Below are positions 1 through 7,081 of a DNA stretch of 18,769 bases, piece by piece. Within the stretch, counting starts at the first letter, position 1. Each line of letters starts with the position of its first letter. Source of the DNA: Desulforhopalus sp. (GTDB taxonomy: Bacteria; Desulfobacterota; Desulfobulbia; Desulfobulbales; Desulfocapsaceae); assembly GCA_023231425.1 (NCBI GenBank), contig JALNVI010000054.1, positions 1 through 18,769 on the forward strand. Direction: 5' to 3'. The position numbers and the translations under genes are program-made. Under the pieces are notes generated by a model, which saw only the letters and a list, made by a program, of their open reading frames with translations, was not told where the DNA came from and searched no databases.

Positions 1-201
1 AAACGCGAAAACTTTTTGGGAAAAAAAACGGAAAGGCGGGAAAGGCAAAGGTCTTTGTAGAGACGACCAATGTGGGCATCTCCAACACAACAGATTACAC
101 TTCAGAACTCAGCCGCCATTCTCCAGATTCCTCTGGTTCTGCCCCCCTCTTCTCTCTCCTCCCATCAATTCCTTGAATCTGCGAAGAGGACAAAGACAGT
201 C
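1..201. other. Non-coding left edge with weak R1-like sequence
   Basis: No convincing gene is visible here. The first 60 bases are purine-rich and contain a GGAAAGGCGGGAAAGGCAAAG-like stretch. It resembles the middle part of the R1 repeat near 5960-5985, so this may be the worn end of another R1 copy. The open frame from 70 to 294 runs into the 3' end of the transporter gene on the other strand and has low-complexity, non-protein-like composition. Confidence 0.35.
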
Positions 202-228
202 AAAAAATTTAAGGAGAAAACCCTTAAA
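202..228 (-). terminator. Intrinsic terminator of the lysE-tehA-like operon
   Basis: Read on the minus strand, TTTAAGG (222-228) pairs with CCTTAAA (208-214) around a 7-base loop. Six T residues (complement of 202-207) follow directly. The site lies 14 bases beyond the stop codon of the membrane transporter gene. The stem is only 7 bp and partly A/T, so its strength is uncertain, but geometry and position are right. Confidence 0.6.
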
Positions 229-241
229 CATCTTATTGCCT

Positions 242-1198
242 TCAGCGATTCTCCACCCGTCTGCATAAGATCATTTTTAGTATCTGCCTTGTAATCCACA
301 GCATCACAAAGCAGATCCCCATGAAGAGTACATGGGACAAATAGAAGTAGAATGCATATCCGTAATGTGCATACATCTTGATCGAAGCCGTAGTCATAAC
401 CGCTGAAGGGAAGATAAACGCCCAGGAAGAGGTGTAAAATTTCAGATGGATAAATTTTTTATAGAGAACGAGAGTTAAAAACGTAAAAGCCAGCCCCACA
501 TTATATAAAAGGGTGACAAAGAAATCATAGTGATCACCGAATATACTGAGGTACGAGACCACTGCAATTGCCGGAGGAGCAATAAAAATGAACAGGAGAG
601 GTCGAAGATTCTCTTTCAGCTGGTCGCAAAAAATAATACGGTAGAGCAATATTGGCGTGAGAATTATCCAGAAGAAAAAACCAATACTGAAAAAGAACTC
701 TAAAAAAGGCTGCGACACAATCCCCCTGCCACCAAAGGGTACTATCAGGTTCCCAACTACGGGGATCAGCCAGGCAGGTGTGGCATATTGCAGGTCAATA
801 TCTGAATTAACCCAGAAGGCGAGACAATAAAAGGTGACGAGGACCTGCAGCACCGTTCCAGCCCACCAGACAACGTTTACGAGCGGGAGATGAAATACAG
901 AGAGAATGGTTGCAATTAAAAGAAATGAAACCGGAATGCAGCCGGAAAATGCAAGGATAACAGGATTATTCAGCTCCTCTGCAACAGACTCACGACAGAA
1001 CAGGATCTTGAGGATAAAGCCTGCTGTAATGAAGAGAAAAGCCCCGATACTGATTACAGCTGCGGCCTGACTGATGATGGCGGGATAGTGTAATACCTGG
1101 ACAGCCTGTACGGCCATGAGGGTAAAACCTGACAATCCCATTACGGAAGAAAATAACGCCACCGAAAAACGTCGTAAATCTGGAGTCTGCATATCCAT
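242..1198 (-). CDS. TehA/SLAC1 (TDT) family anion or dicarboxylate transporter
   Basis: A 318-residue, very hydrophobic protein with about ten membrane segments and almost no soluble part. The length, the even spacing of helices, the VVWWAGTVLQ segment near residue 110 and the FIAPPAIAV segment near residue 210 fit the tellurite-resistance/dicarboxylate transporter family (TehA, Mae1, SLAC1). These are inner-membrane anion channels or transporters gated by a conserved aromatic residue. The substrate cannot be read from sequence; tellurite, C4-dicarboxylate, sulfite and chloride are all known in the family. It begins 45 bases after the LysE-type gene on the same strand and is probably cotranscribed with it. 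The ribosome binding site is poor: AAGGA lies about 18 bases upstream of the first ATG. A second ATG two codons in is an alternative start. Confidence 0.75.
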   Translation of the reverse strand: MDMQTPDLRRFSVALFSSVMGLSGFTLMAVQAVQVLHYPAIISQAAAVISIGAFLFITAGFILKILFCRESVAEELNNPVILAFSGCIPVSFLLIATILSVFHLPLVNVVWWAGTVLQVLVTFYCLAFWVNSDIDLQYATPAWLIPVVGNLIVPFGGRGIVSQPFLEFFFSIGFFFWIILTPILLYRIIFCDQLKENLRPLLFIFIAPPAIAVVSYLSIFGDHYDFFVTLLYNVGLAFTFLTLVLYKKFIHLKFYTSSWAFIFPSAVMTTASIKMYAHYGYAFYFYLSHVLFMGICFVMLWITRQILKMILCRRVENR

Positions 1199-1243
1199 AT
1201 AGTAAGTAAGGAGTCCTTTATGGGTTGCCTGATTCTTGTATTT

Positions 1244-1867
1244 TTACCCTTCGCCAAGCAGTGCAAGCCCAAAACCGGCGAACGCAAGGGCTGTAATTTT
1301 ATTAAAAAAGGCCATCGATCTCTTTTTTGCCAGACATGCGGACAGTGACGAAGCCAGCACTGCATAGGTGGAGAGCACAATACAGGAAATGCCTTCTATG
1401 GTGAAGATAAGCGTGAGAAACTGCGGAACATACGCCCTTGTGGGATCGATAAATTGCGGAAAGAGCGCAACAAAGAAAACTATCGCCTTCGGATTTGTTA
1501 TCCCTACGCCAAAGCCCTCCTGGAAGATTGACAGGAGTTTCCTGTCGTTTTTTTCCTCTTTCCCAAAAGCTGCGCCTGCATCAAAGGCCGGAGCTCTCCA
1601 CACACGCACTCCCAGATAAATCAGATAGCAGCTGCCGATCAGCTTTAGAAGGGAAAACAGCGTGGCAGAAGCAACAATAACAGCTCCCACACCAATCGCA
1701 CAAAGAGTTGCCAGAAGAACCATGGCACAGAAGTTGCCGATCACGTTCACAATGGCAACTTTATATCCGTAGCGAATGCTGTTTCTGATCGTTAACACAA
1801 CAGCAGGACCAGGGATTGCGGTTATAACAATCGCGAGGATCAGGTATTTGACATATTCATTTATCAT
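1244..1867 (-). CDS. LysE/RhtB family amino-acid exporter
   Basis: A 207-residue inner-membrane protein with about six hydrophobic segments. The N-terminal ITAIPGPAVVLTIRNSIRYG stretch is the LysE/RhtB signature (PGP followed by a glycine-bounded helix). The SCYLIYLGVRVWRAP segment and the GITNPKAIVFFVALFPQF motif in mid-protein are equally typical. The family exports amino acids or derivatives (Lys, Arg, homoserine, threonine, leucine) by proton exchange; the substrate here is unknown. I start at the ATG at 1865-1867, preceded by GGAAA. An upstream in-frame GTG at 1892-1894 would add nine polar residues before the first helix and has no better ribosome site. It is the first gene of a two-gene minus-strand unit and is divergent from the TetR-led operon. 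Confidence 0.85.
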   Translation of the reverse strand: MINEYVKYLILAIVITAIPGPAVVLTIRNSIRYGYKVAIVNVIGNFCAMVLLATLCAIGVGAVIVASATLFSLLKLIGSCYLIYLGVRVWRAPAFDAGAAFGKEEKNDRKLLSIFQEGFGVGITNPKAIVFFVALFPQFIDPTRAYVPQFLTLIFTIEGISCIVLSTYAVLASSLSACLAKKRSMAFFNKITALAFAGFGLALLGEG

Positions 1868-1894
1868 TGTTTTCCAAATGTTCTTTTTGCACAC

Positions 1895-2118
1895 CCCGGT
1901 TCTTTTTCTGCTTCACACACCCTGCAACATTTGTGTTTACAATACTTCTCCCTAATTTATATTTGTACTTTAATTTGCAGGAGCAGAGCCGGAGCCTTCT
2001 CCCACCACATCTGAACAATCCGTTATCATGCTATGACAGCGCAGATTTCTCTGCTCACCTCTGAAAGCAGACTGTCCGCACCCCTCCCCAATAAGGACCC
2101 TCTTTTGGGGAAAATCTA
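1895..2118. other. Divergent intergenic region between exporter operons
   Basis: No gene is visible. The 1930-1980 stretch is A/T-rich. Read on minus it contains TATAAATTA, a possible -10 region for the lysE-type gene, but no good -35 partner is seen, so the promoter is only suggested. The rest, up to the TTGACA at 2119, shows no clear structure. Confidence 0.3.
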
Positions 2119-2147
2119 TTGACAAAAAACCTCCTGTGAATAAAGAT
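2119..2147 (+). promoter_or_regulatory. Promoter of the tetR-exporter operon
   Basis: A perfect -35 box TTGACA (2119-2124) is followed after 16 bases by TAAAGA (2141-2146), a moderate -10 box. Transcription would start near 2153, inside the palindrome described next. It is the only strong -35 box in the intergenic region and is correctly placed for the operon. Confidence 0.55.
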
Positions 2148-2181
2148 AGTAATTGATTACTTACTTTATTTGCAGGAGGTT
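2128..2181. promoter_or_regulatory. 54-bp near-perfect palindrome: probable TetR operator including the Shine-Dalgarno
   Basis: The arms 2128-2153 and 2156-2181 are centred on TG at 2154-2155. From outside in, AACCTCCTG pairs with CAGGAGGTT, then two G:T pairs, then AATAAAG with CTTTATT, two mismatches, and AGTAAT with ATTACT. That gives 22 of 26 Watson-Crick pairs plus two wobbles. The inner 14 bp (2148-2161) is a typical TetR-family operator size. It sits just after the -10 box, so binding there by the adjacent regulator would block transcription. The outer right arm is the AGGAGGT Shine-Dalgarno of tetR. If a longer transcript existed, the site would be folded away in a hairpin. Binding by this particular regulator is inferred from adjacency. 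Confidence 0.65.
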
Positions 2182-2184
2182 CAC

Positions 2185-2793
2185 ATGACTGCACCAAGGA
2201 GACATCTTCCCGCTGCAGAGCGAAGAGTGATAATTGTTGAGACCGTTATCAAGCTGGCAGGAGAACAAAACCCGAGTGATATCACCACTGCGGCCATAGC
2301 CGAACATATGGGTCTGACCCAGGGCTCACTTTTTCGACATTTCCCCAACAAAAATGCTATTTTTGAGGCTGTAATGGAATGGGTCGCTGAACACCTGCTC
2401 TCCCGTATTGAAGAGGCAATACATGCGCAGCCCTCCCCCCTCAAGGCCTTGGAAAATATGTTCATGGCCCATGTGGATTTTATCACAGAGCATCCGGGTA
2501 TTCCCCGCATTCTGTCCGGTGAATTACAACGCGCTGAAGAAACCAGGCCGAAACAGATCGTGCAAACGCTTCTCCACCGTTACGGGGAGCACCTTCACCA
2601 TCTGCTTGGAAAAGGAAAAGCCTGCGGGGAACTTGATCAGGAGCTGGACAGCGACGCAGCGGCCACCCTCTTCCTCGGCACCATTCAGGGACTGGTAATG
2701 CTGTCGTTAATCGCCGGGGATGCAAATCAGATGAAAAACAAGGCAAAGAAAGTCTTTGTCATCTATCAACGTGGTATCAGGAGTTCATTATGA
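2185..2793 (+). CDS. TetR/AcrR family transcriptional regulator of the exporter operon
   Basis: A 202-residue protein with an N-terminal helix-turn-helix. The segment ITTAAIAEHMGLTQGSLFRH (about residues 33-52), followed by FPNKNAIFEAV, is the TetR_N signature. The remainder is the helical ligand-binding/dimerization domain, of normal family length. The start is the ATG at 2185, with AGGAGGT four bases upstream (2174-2180); a TTG at 2170 is in frame but lies within that ribosome site. The stop overlaps the next start (ATGA at 2790-2793), indicating translational coupling. The protein is probably a repressor of its own operon acting at the 2148-2161 palindrome and released by a ligand that the downstream exporter pumps out; this is the usual logic for TetR-exporter operons. 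The ligand is not predictable. Confidence 0.9.
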   Translation: MTAPRRHLPAAERRVIIVETVIKLAGEQNPSDITTAAIAEHMGLTQGSLFRHFPNKNAIFEAVMEWVAEHLLSRIEEAIHAQPSPLKALENMFMAHVDFITEHPGIPRILSGELQRAEETRPKQIVQTLLHRYGEHLHHLLGKGKACGELDQELDSDAAATLFLGTIQGLVMLSLIAGDANQMKNKAKKVFVIYQRGIRSSL

Positions 2794-3941
2794 AGAAATT
2801 CCCTTTCCAGAAACGGACACTGGCACTCATTGCTGTACTTGTTCCTCTGCTGGTACTTTTTGTCTATGTGGCCCTGCGCTCCGGACCGCTTGCCCCGGTC
2901 TCGGTGGTATTAACGACCGTTGAGGAGAGCGAAATCTCACCGGCAATGTTCGGCATCGGGACCATAGAAGCTCGTTACACGTACAAAATTGGTCCGACGT
3001 CTGCAGGCCGGGTCAAACGTCTGGATGTCAACACAGGAGATTATGTCAAGGCGGGGCAGGTGCTTGGCGACATGGACCCGGTAGATCTTGATGCCCGTAT
3101 CAGGGCTCAGGATGCGGGTTTTAAAAGAGCAGCTGCACTGATAAGCGAAGCGCAGGCGCGTAAGGATTATGCACAGACACAGTCTTCACGTTACAACCTG
3201 CTACTCAAATCCCGCGCCACCAGTAAAGAACTGGCAGCCGCAAAACGGCAGGAATTACAGATAGCAGCCGCAGGACTGACTGCAGCCCGGGAGGACTTGT
3301 CCCGTACAGCTGCCGACCGCAAAGCGCTCCAGGCACAGCTCAATAATTTATTATTGCTTTCACCCGTTGATGGTCTCGTTGTTTCACGGGATGCCGACCC
3401 GGGGACCACTGTGGTCGCGGGTCAGTTTGTCGTGGAAATCATCGACCCGACCTCCCTGTGGATTAATGTCCGCTTCGATCAAACTCGTGCGCGGGGCCTC
3501 GCCGCAGGATTACCAGGCCAGATCACATTACGATCCCGGTCAGGTGAATTTCAGACAGGACGTGTTCTGCGCACCGAACCCCTCGCCGATGCGGTCACGG
3601 AAGAAACTCTGGCCAAGGTTGTGTTCGATCAGATCCCTGAGCCATTGCCACCAATCGGCGAACTTGTAGAAGTCACAGTGACCCTGCCGAAAATGGCAGC
3701 GGCAGCGGTTATCCCCAATGCTGCAATTCATCACATTAATGGCCAGCCGGGCGTGTGGAAACATGTAAATGGCCATCTTCAATTCACCCCGATTACACTG
3801 GGGGAATCTGATCTGGAAGGCCGTGTACAGGTACAAAAAGGGCTGAAGAGTGGTGACCAGATAGTGCTTTACAGCGAAAATGCCTTGAAGGAACACAGCA
3901 AGATTCGCATCGTTGATCATATAGCGGGGGTAACACAATGA
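2790..3941 (+). CDS. Periplasmic adaptor (HlyD/membrane fusion) subunit of an ABC exporter
   Basis: A 383-residue membrane fusion protein. It has a basic N-terminus and one membrane anchor (about residues 10-29). A lipoyl half-motif follows (SAGRVKRLDVNTGDYVKAGQ, about residues 71-90). A long alanine/arginine/glutamine-rich helical hairpin spans roughly residues 105-190. The second lipoyl half (LLSPVDGLVVSRDADPGT) and beta-barrel and membrane-proximal domains complete it. Such adaptors bridge an inner-membrane ABC transporter to an outer-membrane channel. The gene overlaps its neighbours by 4 bp on both sides (2790-2793 and 3938-3941), so the subunits are made together. The set resembles DevB of DevBCA and MacA. 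No outer-membrane partner is encoded in the operon; a genome-encoded TolC is presumably used. Confidence 0.88.
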   Translation: MKKFPFQKRTLALIAVLVPLLVLFVYVALRSGPLAPVSVVLTTVEESEISPAMFGIGTIEARYTYKIGPTSAGRVKRLDVNTGDYVKAGQVLGDMDPVDLDARIRAQDAGFKRAAALISEAQARKDYAQTQSSRYNLLLKSRATSKELAAAKRQELQIAAAGLTAAREDLSRTAADRKALQAQLNNLLLLSPVDGLVVSRDADPGTTVVAGQFVVEIIDPTSLWINVRFDQTRARGLAAGLPGQITLRSRSGEFQTGRVLRTEPLADAVTEETLAKVVFDQIPEPLPPIGELVEVTVTLPKMAAAAVIPNAAIHHINGQPGVWKHVNGHLQFTPITLGESDLEGRVQVQKGLKSGDQIVLYSENALKEHSKIRIVDHIAGVTQ

Positions 3942-5143
3942 TCAGCCTGGCCGGGCGCGACATCATGCATTCCTGGGGGAAGTTTGTTTTTACCGGCATG
4001 GGCCTCGGACTTCTCATCGGCGTTACCCTTTCCATGGCTGGCATCTATCGCGGGATGGTCGATGATGCCCGGGTTCTGCTCGAGAACAGCGGGGCTGATC
4101 TCTGGGTGGTCCAAAAGGATACCCTTGGCCCTTATGCTGAATCCTCAAGCATATATGATGATTCCTGGCGCGGGATTCGCAGTATATCGGGCGTGGCAGA
4201 TGCCGCCGACATCACCTATCTCACCATGCAGGTGCGTCGAAAAGGAGTTGATGTCCGCGCCATGGTTACCGGTATCACCGCCGGGGGACCCGGAACCCCG
4301 GGCTGGCCGCCTTATCTGATCGGCGGACGACAGATTACCCGTGGACATTATGAAGCAGTAGCTGACATCGCTACCAAATTTAAACTGGGAGAACGTATCA
4401 AGATTCGCCGCAACCACTACACCATCGTCGGCCTGACCAGGAGAATGGTCTCTTCCAGTGGGGACCCAATGGTGTTCATTCCGCTCAAAGACGCGCAGGA
4501 AGCCCAGTTTCTAAAGGACAATGATGCCATCCGGGAACAGCGCCGACGGACGGAGGAGAACTCGGCGTTCAACCGTCCGGGGGTACCCGGTTTACTCGAC
4601 GCAATTATTGCCTCGCAAAGTATCAATACATACGTCAACGCTGTTTTGGTGAGGGTTGCAACAGGCCATAATCCGGACGAAGTGGCAGAGTCAATCCGCC
4701 GATGGAAGCATCTCACGGTCTACACCCGCAGTCAGATGGAGGAGATCCTCGTTGGCAAGCTGATTGCCACCTCGGCAAAACAGATTGCCATGTTCCTCAT
4801 TATTCTTTCCATTGTGAGCTCAGCTATTGTCGCCTTCATCATCTATACGCTGACGATGGGAAAAATCCGTGAGATAGCCGTGTTGAAACTCATTGGAACA
4901 AAGAACCGCACCATTGTCGGCCTGATCATGCAGCAGTCCATTGCTCTGGGCCTGATCGGCTTTGTGGTGGGAAAGATCACGGCAACCCTGTTGATGGCAC
5001 CCATTTTCCCCAAGCATGTGCTTTTGGAACCCCTCGACTCAATTTTTGGTTTTATCGCCGTCGTTATGATCTGCATACTCTCAAGCATCATATCTATCCG
5101 CGCCGCACTCAAGGTTAATCCGGCCGAAGCCATAGGAGGCTGA
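3938..5143 (+). CDS. FtsX/MacB-fold ABC exporter permease (DevC-like)
   Basis: A 401-residue permease with a membrane segment near residues 15-35 and a large periplasmic domain (about residues 40-275, MacB-PCD type). Three C-terminal membrane segments follow, with the FtsX-domain pattern KIREIAVLKLIGTKNRTI between the first two. The end NPAEAIGG matches the usual NPAEALR-like terminus. Four-helix permeases of this type drive mechanotransmission: periplasmic substrate is pushed through the adaptor instead of crossing the inner membrane. A permease with the ATPase on a separate chain fits DevC or LolC/E better than the MacB fusion. The stop at 5141-5143 is one base before the next ATG. The AGGAGGC at 5134-5140 at the gene's 3' end serves as the next gene's ribosome site. 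Confidence 0.88.
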   Translation: MISLAGRDIMHSWGKFVFTGMGLGLLIGVTLSMAGIYRGMVDDARVLLENSGADLWVVQKDTLGPYAESSSIYDDSWRGIRSISGVADAADITYLTMQVRRKGVDVRAMVTGITAGGPGTPGWPPYLIGGRQITRGHYEAVADIATKFKLGERIKIRRNHYTIVGLTRRMVSSSGDPMVFIPLKDAQEAQFLKDNDAIREQRRRTEENSAFNRPGVPGLLDAIIASQSINTYVNAVLVRVATGHNPDEVAESIRRWKHLTVYTRSQMEEILVGKLIATSAKQIAMFLIILSIVSSAIVAFIIYTLTMGKIREIAVLKLIGTKNRTIVGLIMQQSIALGLIGFVVGKITATLLMAPIFPKHVLLEPLDSIFGFIAVVMICILSSIISIRAALKVNPAEAIGG

Positions 5144-5144
5144 C

Positions 5145-5855
5145 ATGACAGAGAAAGGGATTACTATCGTCGGGGTAAAAAAACGCTATGGCAGTGGAGA
5201 CACTGCTGTAGAGGCCTTAAAAAATGTCAATATGCACGTTGCACCCGGCGAAGTCGTTGGACTGATTGGGCCTTCGGGTTCCGGGAAGAGTACGCTGCTT
5301 AAATGTCTCGGAGCTGTAATTGAGCCCACTGCCGGACAAATGATGCTCGGAGATGATCTCATTTATGATAATGCCTGGAGGGTAAAGGATCTTCGAGCAT
5401 TACGACGCGACCGCATCGGCTTTGTCTTTCAGGCGCCCTATCTCATCCCTTTCCTCGATGTTACCGACAACGTCGCACTGTTGCCCATGCTTGCAGGAAA
5501 ACCCAACGCCGAGGCGCGGAAACAGGCAAGAGAATTGTTTAAAGCTCTTGATATCGAGCATCGCGCCAAAGCCATGCCATCCCAGCTCTCCGGTGGTGAA
5601 CAACAGAGAGTGGCTATCGCGCGCGGCCTGGTGAATCGTCCCCCCGTGATACTGGCCGATGAACCAACCGCCCCGCTTGACAGCGAGCGCGCGCTGGCTG
5701 TTATCAGAATTTTGAACGAAATGGCGCAAAAATTTGCAACCGCAATAATCGTCGTCACCCACGACGAAAAAATCATTCCCACGTTTAAACGCATTTATCA
5801 TATTCGTGACGGAGTGACTTATGAAGAAAAGGGTGAAGGGCGCAGCTTCGAATAA
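5145..5855 (+). CDS. ABC exporter ATPase (DevA/LolD/MacB-type)
   Basis: A 236-residue nucleotide-binding subunit with every expected motif. Walker A is GPSGSGKST (residues 42-50), the Q-loop region is FVFQAPYLIPF, and the signature is LSGGEQQRVAIARGL. Walker B with the catalytic Glu is VILADEPTA, followed by a D-loop with PLDS where ALDS or NLDS is more usual. The switch His is in VVTHDEK. Length and motif wording place it in the MacB/LolD/DevA group that pairs with FtsX-fold permeases. It follows the permease gene by one base and closes the operon. A substrate cannot be assigned; DevBCA relatives export glycolipids, and MacAB relatives export macrolides, siderophores or peptides. Confidence 0.93.
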   Translation: MTEKGITIVGVKKRYGSGDTAVEALKNVNMHVAPGEVVGLIGPSGSGKSTLLKCLGAVIEPTAGQMMLGDDLIYDNAWRVKDLRALRRDRIGFVFQAPYLIPFLDVTDNVALLPMLAGKPNAEARKQARELFKALDIEHRAKAMPSQLSGGEQQRVAIARGLVNRPPVILADEPTAPLDSERALAVIRILNEMAQKFATAIIVVTHDEKIIPTFKRIYHIRDGVTYEEKGEGRSFE

Positions 5856-5866
5856 AATCCATGCAG

Positions 5867-5890
5867 GCGCCATGGGGGCGCGTCCTCTTT
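5867..5890 (+). terminator. Possible weak terminator after the exporter operon
   Basis: GCGCC (5867-5871) and GGCGC (5877-5881) form a 5-bp G/C stem around ATGGG, 12 bases after the ATPase stop. The following GTCCTCTTT is only moderately T-rich, so termination may be partial or Rho-dependent. Confidence 0.35.
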
Positions 5891-5895
5891 CACTG

Positions 5896-6019
5896 CCGGG
5901 AAAAACAAAAACCGGTAAGACATTTTTTTACCGCGAAGAACGCGAAGGAAGGGAGACGGGAGAAAGGGAAAGGCGGTAAGACAAAGACCTGGTGGCCAAC
6001 GAAACACGCTAAATCCTTT
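5896..6019 (+). repeat. R1 repeat, copy a
   Basis: This copy shares its order of blocks with 9193-9380. It starts with an AAAACCGGTAAGACATTTTTTT-like block and a CCGCGAAGAACGCGAAGGAA block (5931-5950). A purine-rich stretch and a GACAAAGACC...AAACACGCTAAA block follow. Accidental translation gives the AKNAKEG-type peptides common in automatic annotations of such genomes. No coding function is likely. Confidence 0.65.
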
Positions 6020-6022
6020 GGC

Positions 6023-6144
6023 TGTTCCGTCTTTTTCAAGAACACCTTGAAACAGTCTCATTCCACAACGGACGACATGGAGTTTTGTTGCCCTGTTCTT
6101 TCCTGCCTCCTGTCTCCCGCCTCCTTTCTCCCTTTTTGTCTTTA
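6023..6144 (+). repeat. R2 repeat, copy a, with heptamer tandem units
   Basis: This matches 9631-9738 along its length: TGTTCCGTCTTTTTCAAGAACACC, then TTGAAACAGTCTCAT, ACAACGGAC and GTTTTGTTGCCCT blocks. Its 3' part is a pyrimidine-rich array of 7-base units (CTGCCTC, CTGTCTC, CCGCCTC, CTTTCTC; 6103-6130). The second copy keeps only two such units. It directly follows R1 and directly precedes the solo element end at 6145. Confidence 0.65.
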
Positions 6145-6183
6145 GGGTACCTTGAAGAACCTTGTATTTCGTTCATATTCGAT
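6145..6183 (+). repeat. Solo end of the GGGTACCTTGAA element
   Basis: Starts with GGGTACCTTGAAGAACC and continues through TTGTATTTCGTTCATATTCGAT, matching the left end of the full elements. The rest of the element is absent. It is 36/39 identical to the solo end at 14535-14573. Confidence 0.6.
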
Positions 6184-6220
6184 CTTTCCCGAAGATCATG
6201 AGGACAAAGAGAGAAACATG

Positions 6221-6619
6221 TCAGGCCTCGAAACCTGGTTTAATATCGATCACCGGCGTTCCATCCAGCATATCAGCTCCAAGAAATTCTATCCTGCCAT
6301 CTGCTATCCTGACTATCTCCACAGTGGTAATTCCCAAAGAATTTGGCCGGTCCGGCGACCGTGTTGAAAAGACCCCCCGTGGTTCGGGGGATTTTCTCGC
6401 TGCAGTTATAAGCGTATACCCTTTTGAAAGATGAAAATTAAAAATAACGGTGATCTTCATACCAGCTTTCAGGTCCCGGATCCCATCTTTAAACTCAGGG
6501 AGAATCTCTATGGTCCCACAACTTCCCGTTGATTCCCTCCCCTGAAAAGGTGTCCCTGCTCGACTGGTGTACTTCGATCTGATGTAACCCACTGGTTTTA
6601 TGATAATTTCGTCAGCCAT
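6221..6619 (-). CDS. trmO: TrmO-type tRNA (m6t6A37) methyltransferase (UPF0066/TsaA family)
   Basis: A 132-residue protein with the UPF0066 signatures in order: IGYIRS-like KPVGYIRS (residues 9-15), RESTGSCGTIEI, the catalytic/SAM region STRSPDRPNSLG (residues 85-96), and LDGTPVIDIKP (residues 118-128). TrmO uses S-adenosylmethionine to methylate N6 of t6A at position 37 of certain tRNAs, refining anticodon pairing. The E. coli enzyme is about 235 residues. This one is the short, single-domain form and stops soon after the DIKP motif, so it lacks the C-terminal extension; short members are common outside enterobacteria. The start is the ATG at 6617-6619, preceded by AAAGGGGAT. It stands alone, flanked by repeats. 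Methylation of a different substrate cannot be excluded for short members. Confidence 0.82.
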   Translation of the reverse strand: MADEIIIKPVGYIRSKYTSRAGTPFQGRESTGSCGTIEILPEFKDGIRDLKAGMKITVIFNFHLSKGYTLITAARKSPEPRGVFSTRSPDRPNSLGITTVEIVRIADGRIEFLGADMLDGTPVIDIKPGFEA

Positions 6620-6805
6620 TTTTTATCCCCTTTACCTGCGATTTTAACATTGGTTTGATCTGACATTCCCTGTAAAAGAGTAAAACTTCTGGAATGTACT
6701 GTCTATCTTTTACCAGACGCCCCATTTGGACGTCCCTATGTTTCCCGGCAACGAAGGATTATTCTGTAAATAATGAGATTGCTTCACCCTGAGTACTCTC
6801 TGAAG
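6620..6805. other. Intergenic DNA between trmO and element A
   Basis: No gene, terminator or obvious repeat is visible. The region presumably holds the trmO promoter on the minus strand, but I see no convincing boxes. Confidence 0.3.
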
Positions 6806-6968
6806 GGGACCTTAAAACAGCTTGTATTTCGTTCATATTTGAGGACAGGAGGAAATTTACCACAGCCATATAATTGATATCTCGACGTCTCGTTCCTCTC
6901 TTTGTCGGAGGATAAATTTTTGACTGTAACGAAGAAGATGGGCGAAAGACTGATTATTCAAGGGACCC
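6806..6968 (+). repeat. MITE-like element, copy A (163 bp)
   Basis: The left end GGGACCTTAAAACAGC and right end TTATTCAAGGGACCC are imperfect inverted repeats. The interior shares CTTGTATTTCGTTCATATT, ACAGGAGGAAATTTA, TTTGTCGGAGGATAAA and TGACTGTAACGAAGAAGATG with copies B and C. The ends have drifted from the consensus GGGTACCTTGAA and no target duplication is visible, so this is probably an older insertion. It lies about 110 bp upstream of glgX. Confidence 0.7.
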
Positions 6969-7081
6969 TGATGTATGATTTCCTTGCCCCCCTGAAGCGC
7001 ACAATATAAGATATGGGGTGCAGGACATTGTAAAAGCGGTAAAAACTTCTGACTGGCATTCTCCTCTTATCGGGCTTTGAA
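6969..7081 (+). promoter_or_regulatory. Leader region of glgX
   Basis: This 113-base stretch must hold the glgX translation signals unless transcription enters from further upstream. It contains ACAATATAAGATATG (about 7000-7015) as a possible -10 region, with a weak TTGCCC 15 bases before TATAAG. No good Shine-Dalgarno precedes the ATG at 7082; the upstream sequence is CGGGCTTTGAA. Confidence 0.25.

Noticed and set aside
1868..1894. GTG start of the LysE-type gene at 1894
   Set aside because: It would add nine polar residues (MCKKNIWKT) ahead of the first membrane helix. Family members start close to the helix, as from the ATG at 1867.
5861..6145. 94-codon plus-strand frame containing AKNAKEGRREK
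   Set aside because: It is a translation through repeats R1 and R2 with no ribosome site. It reflects the repeat, not a protein.
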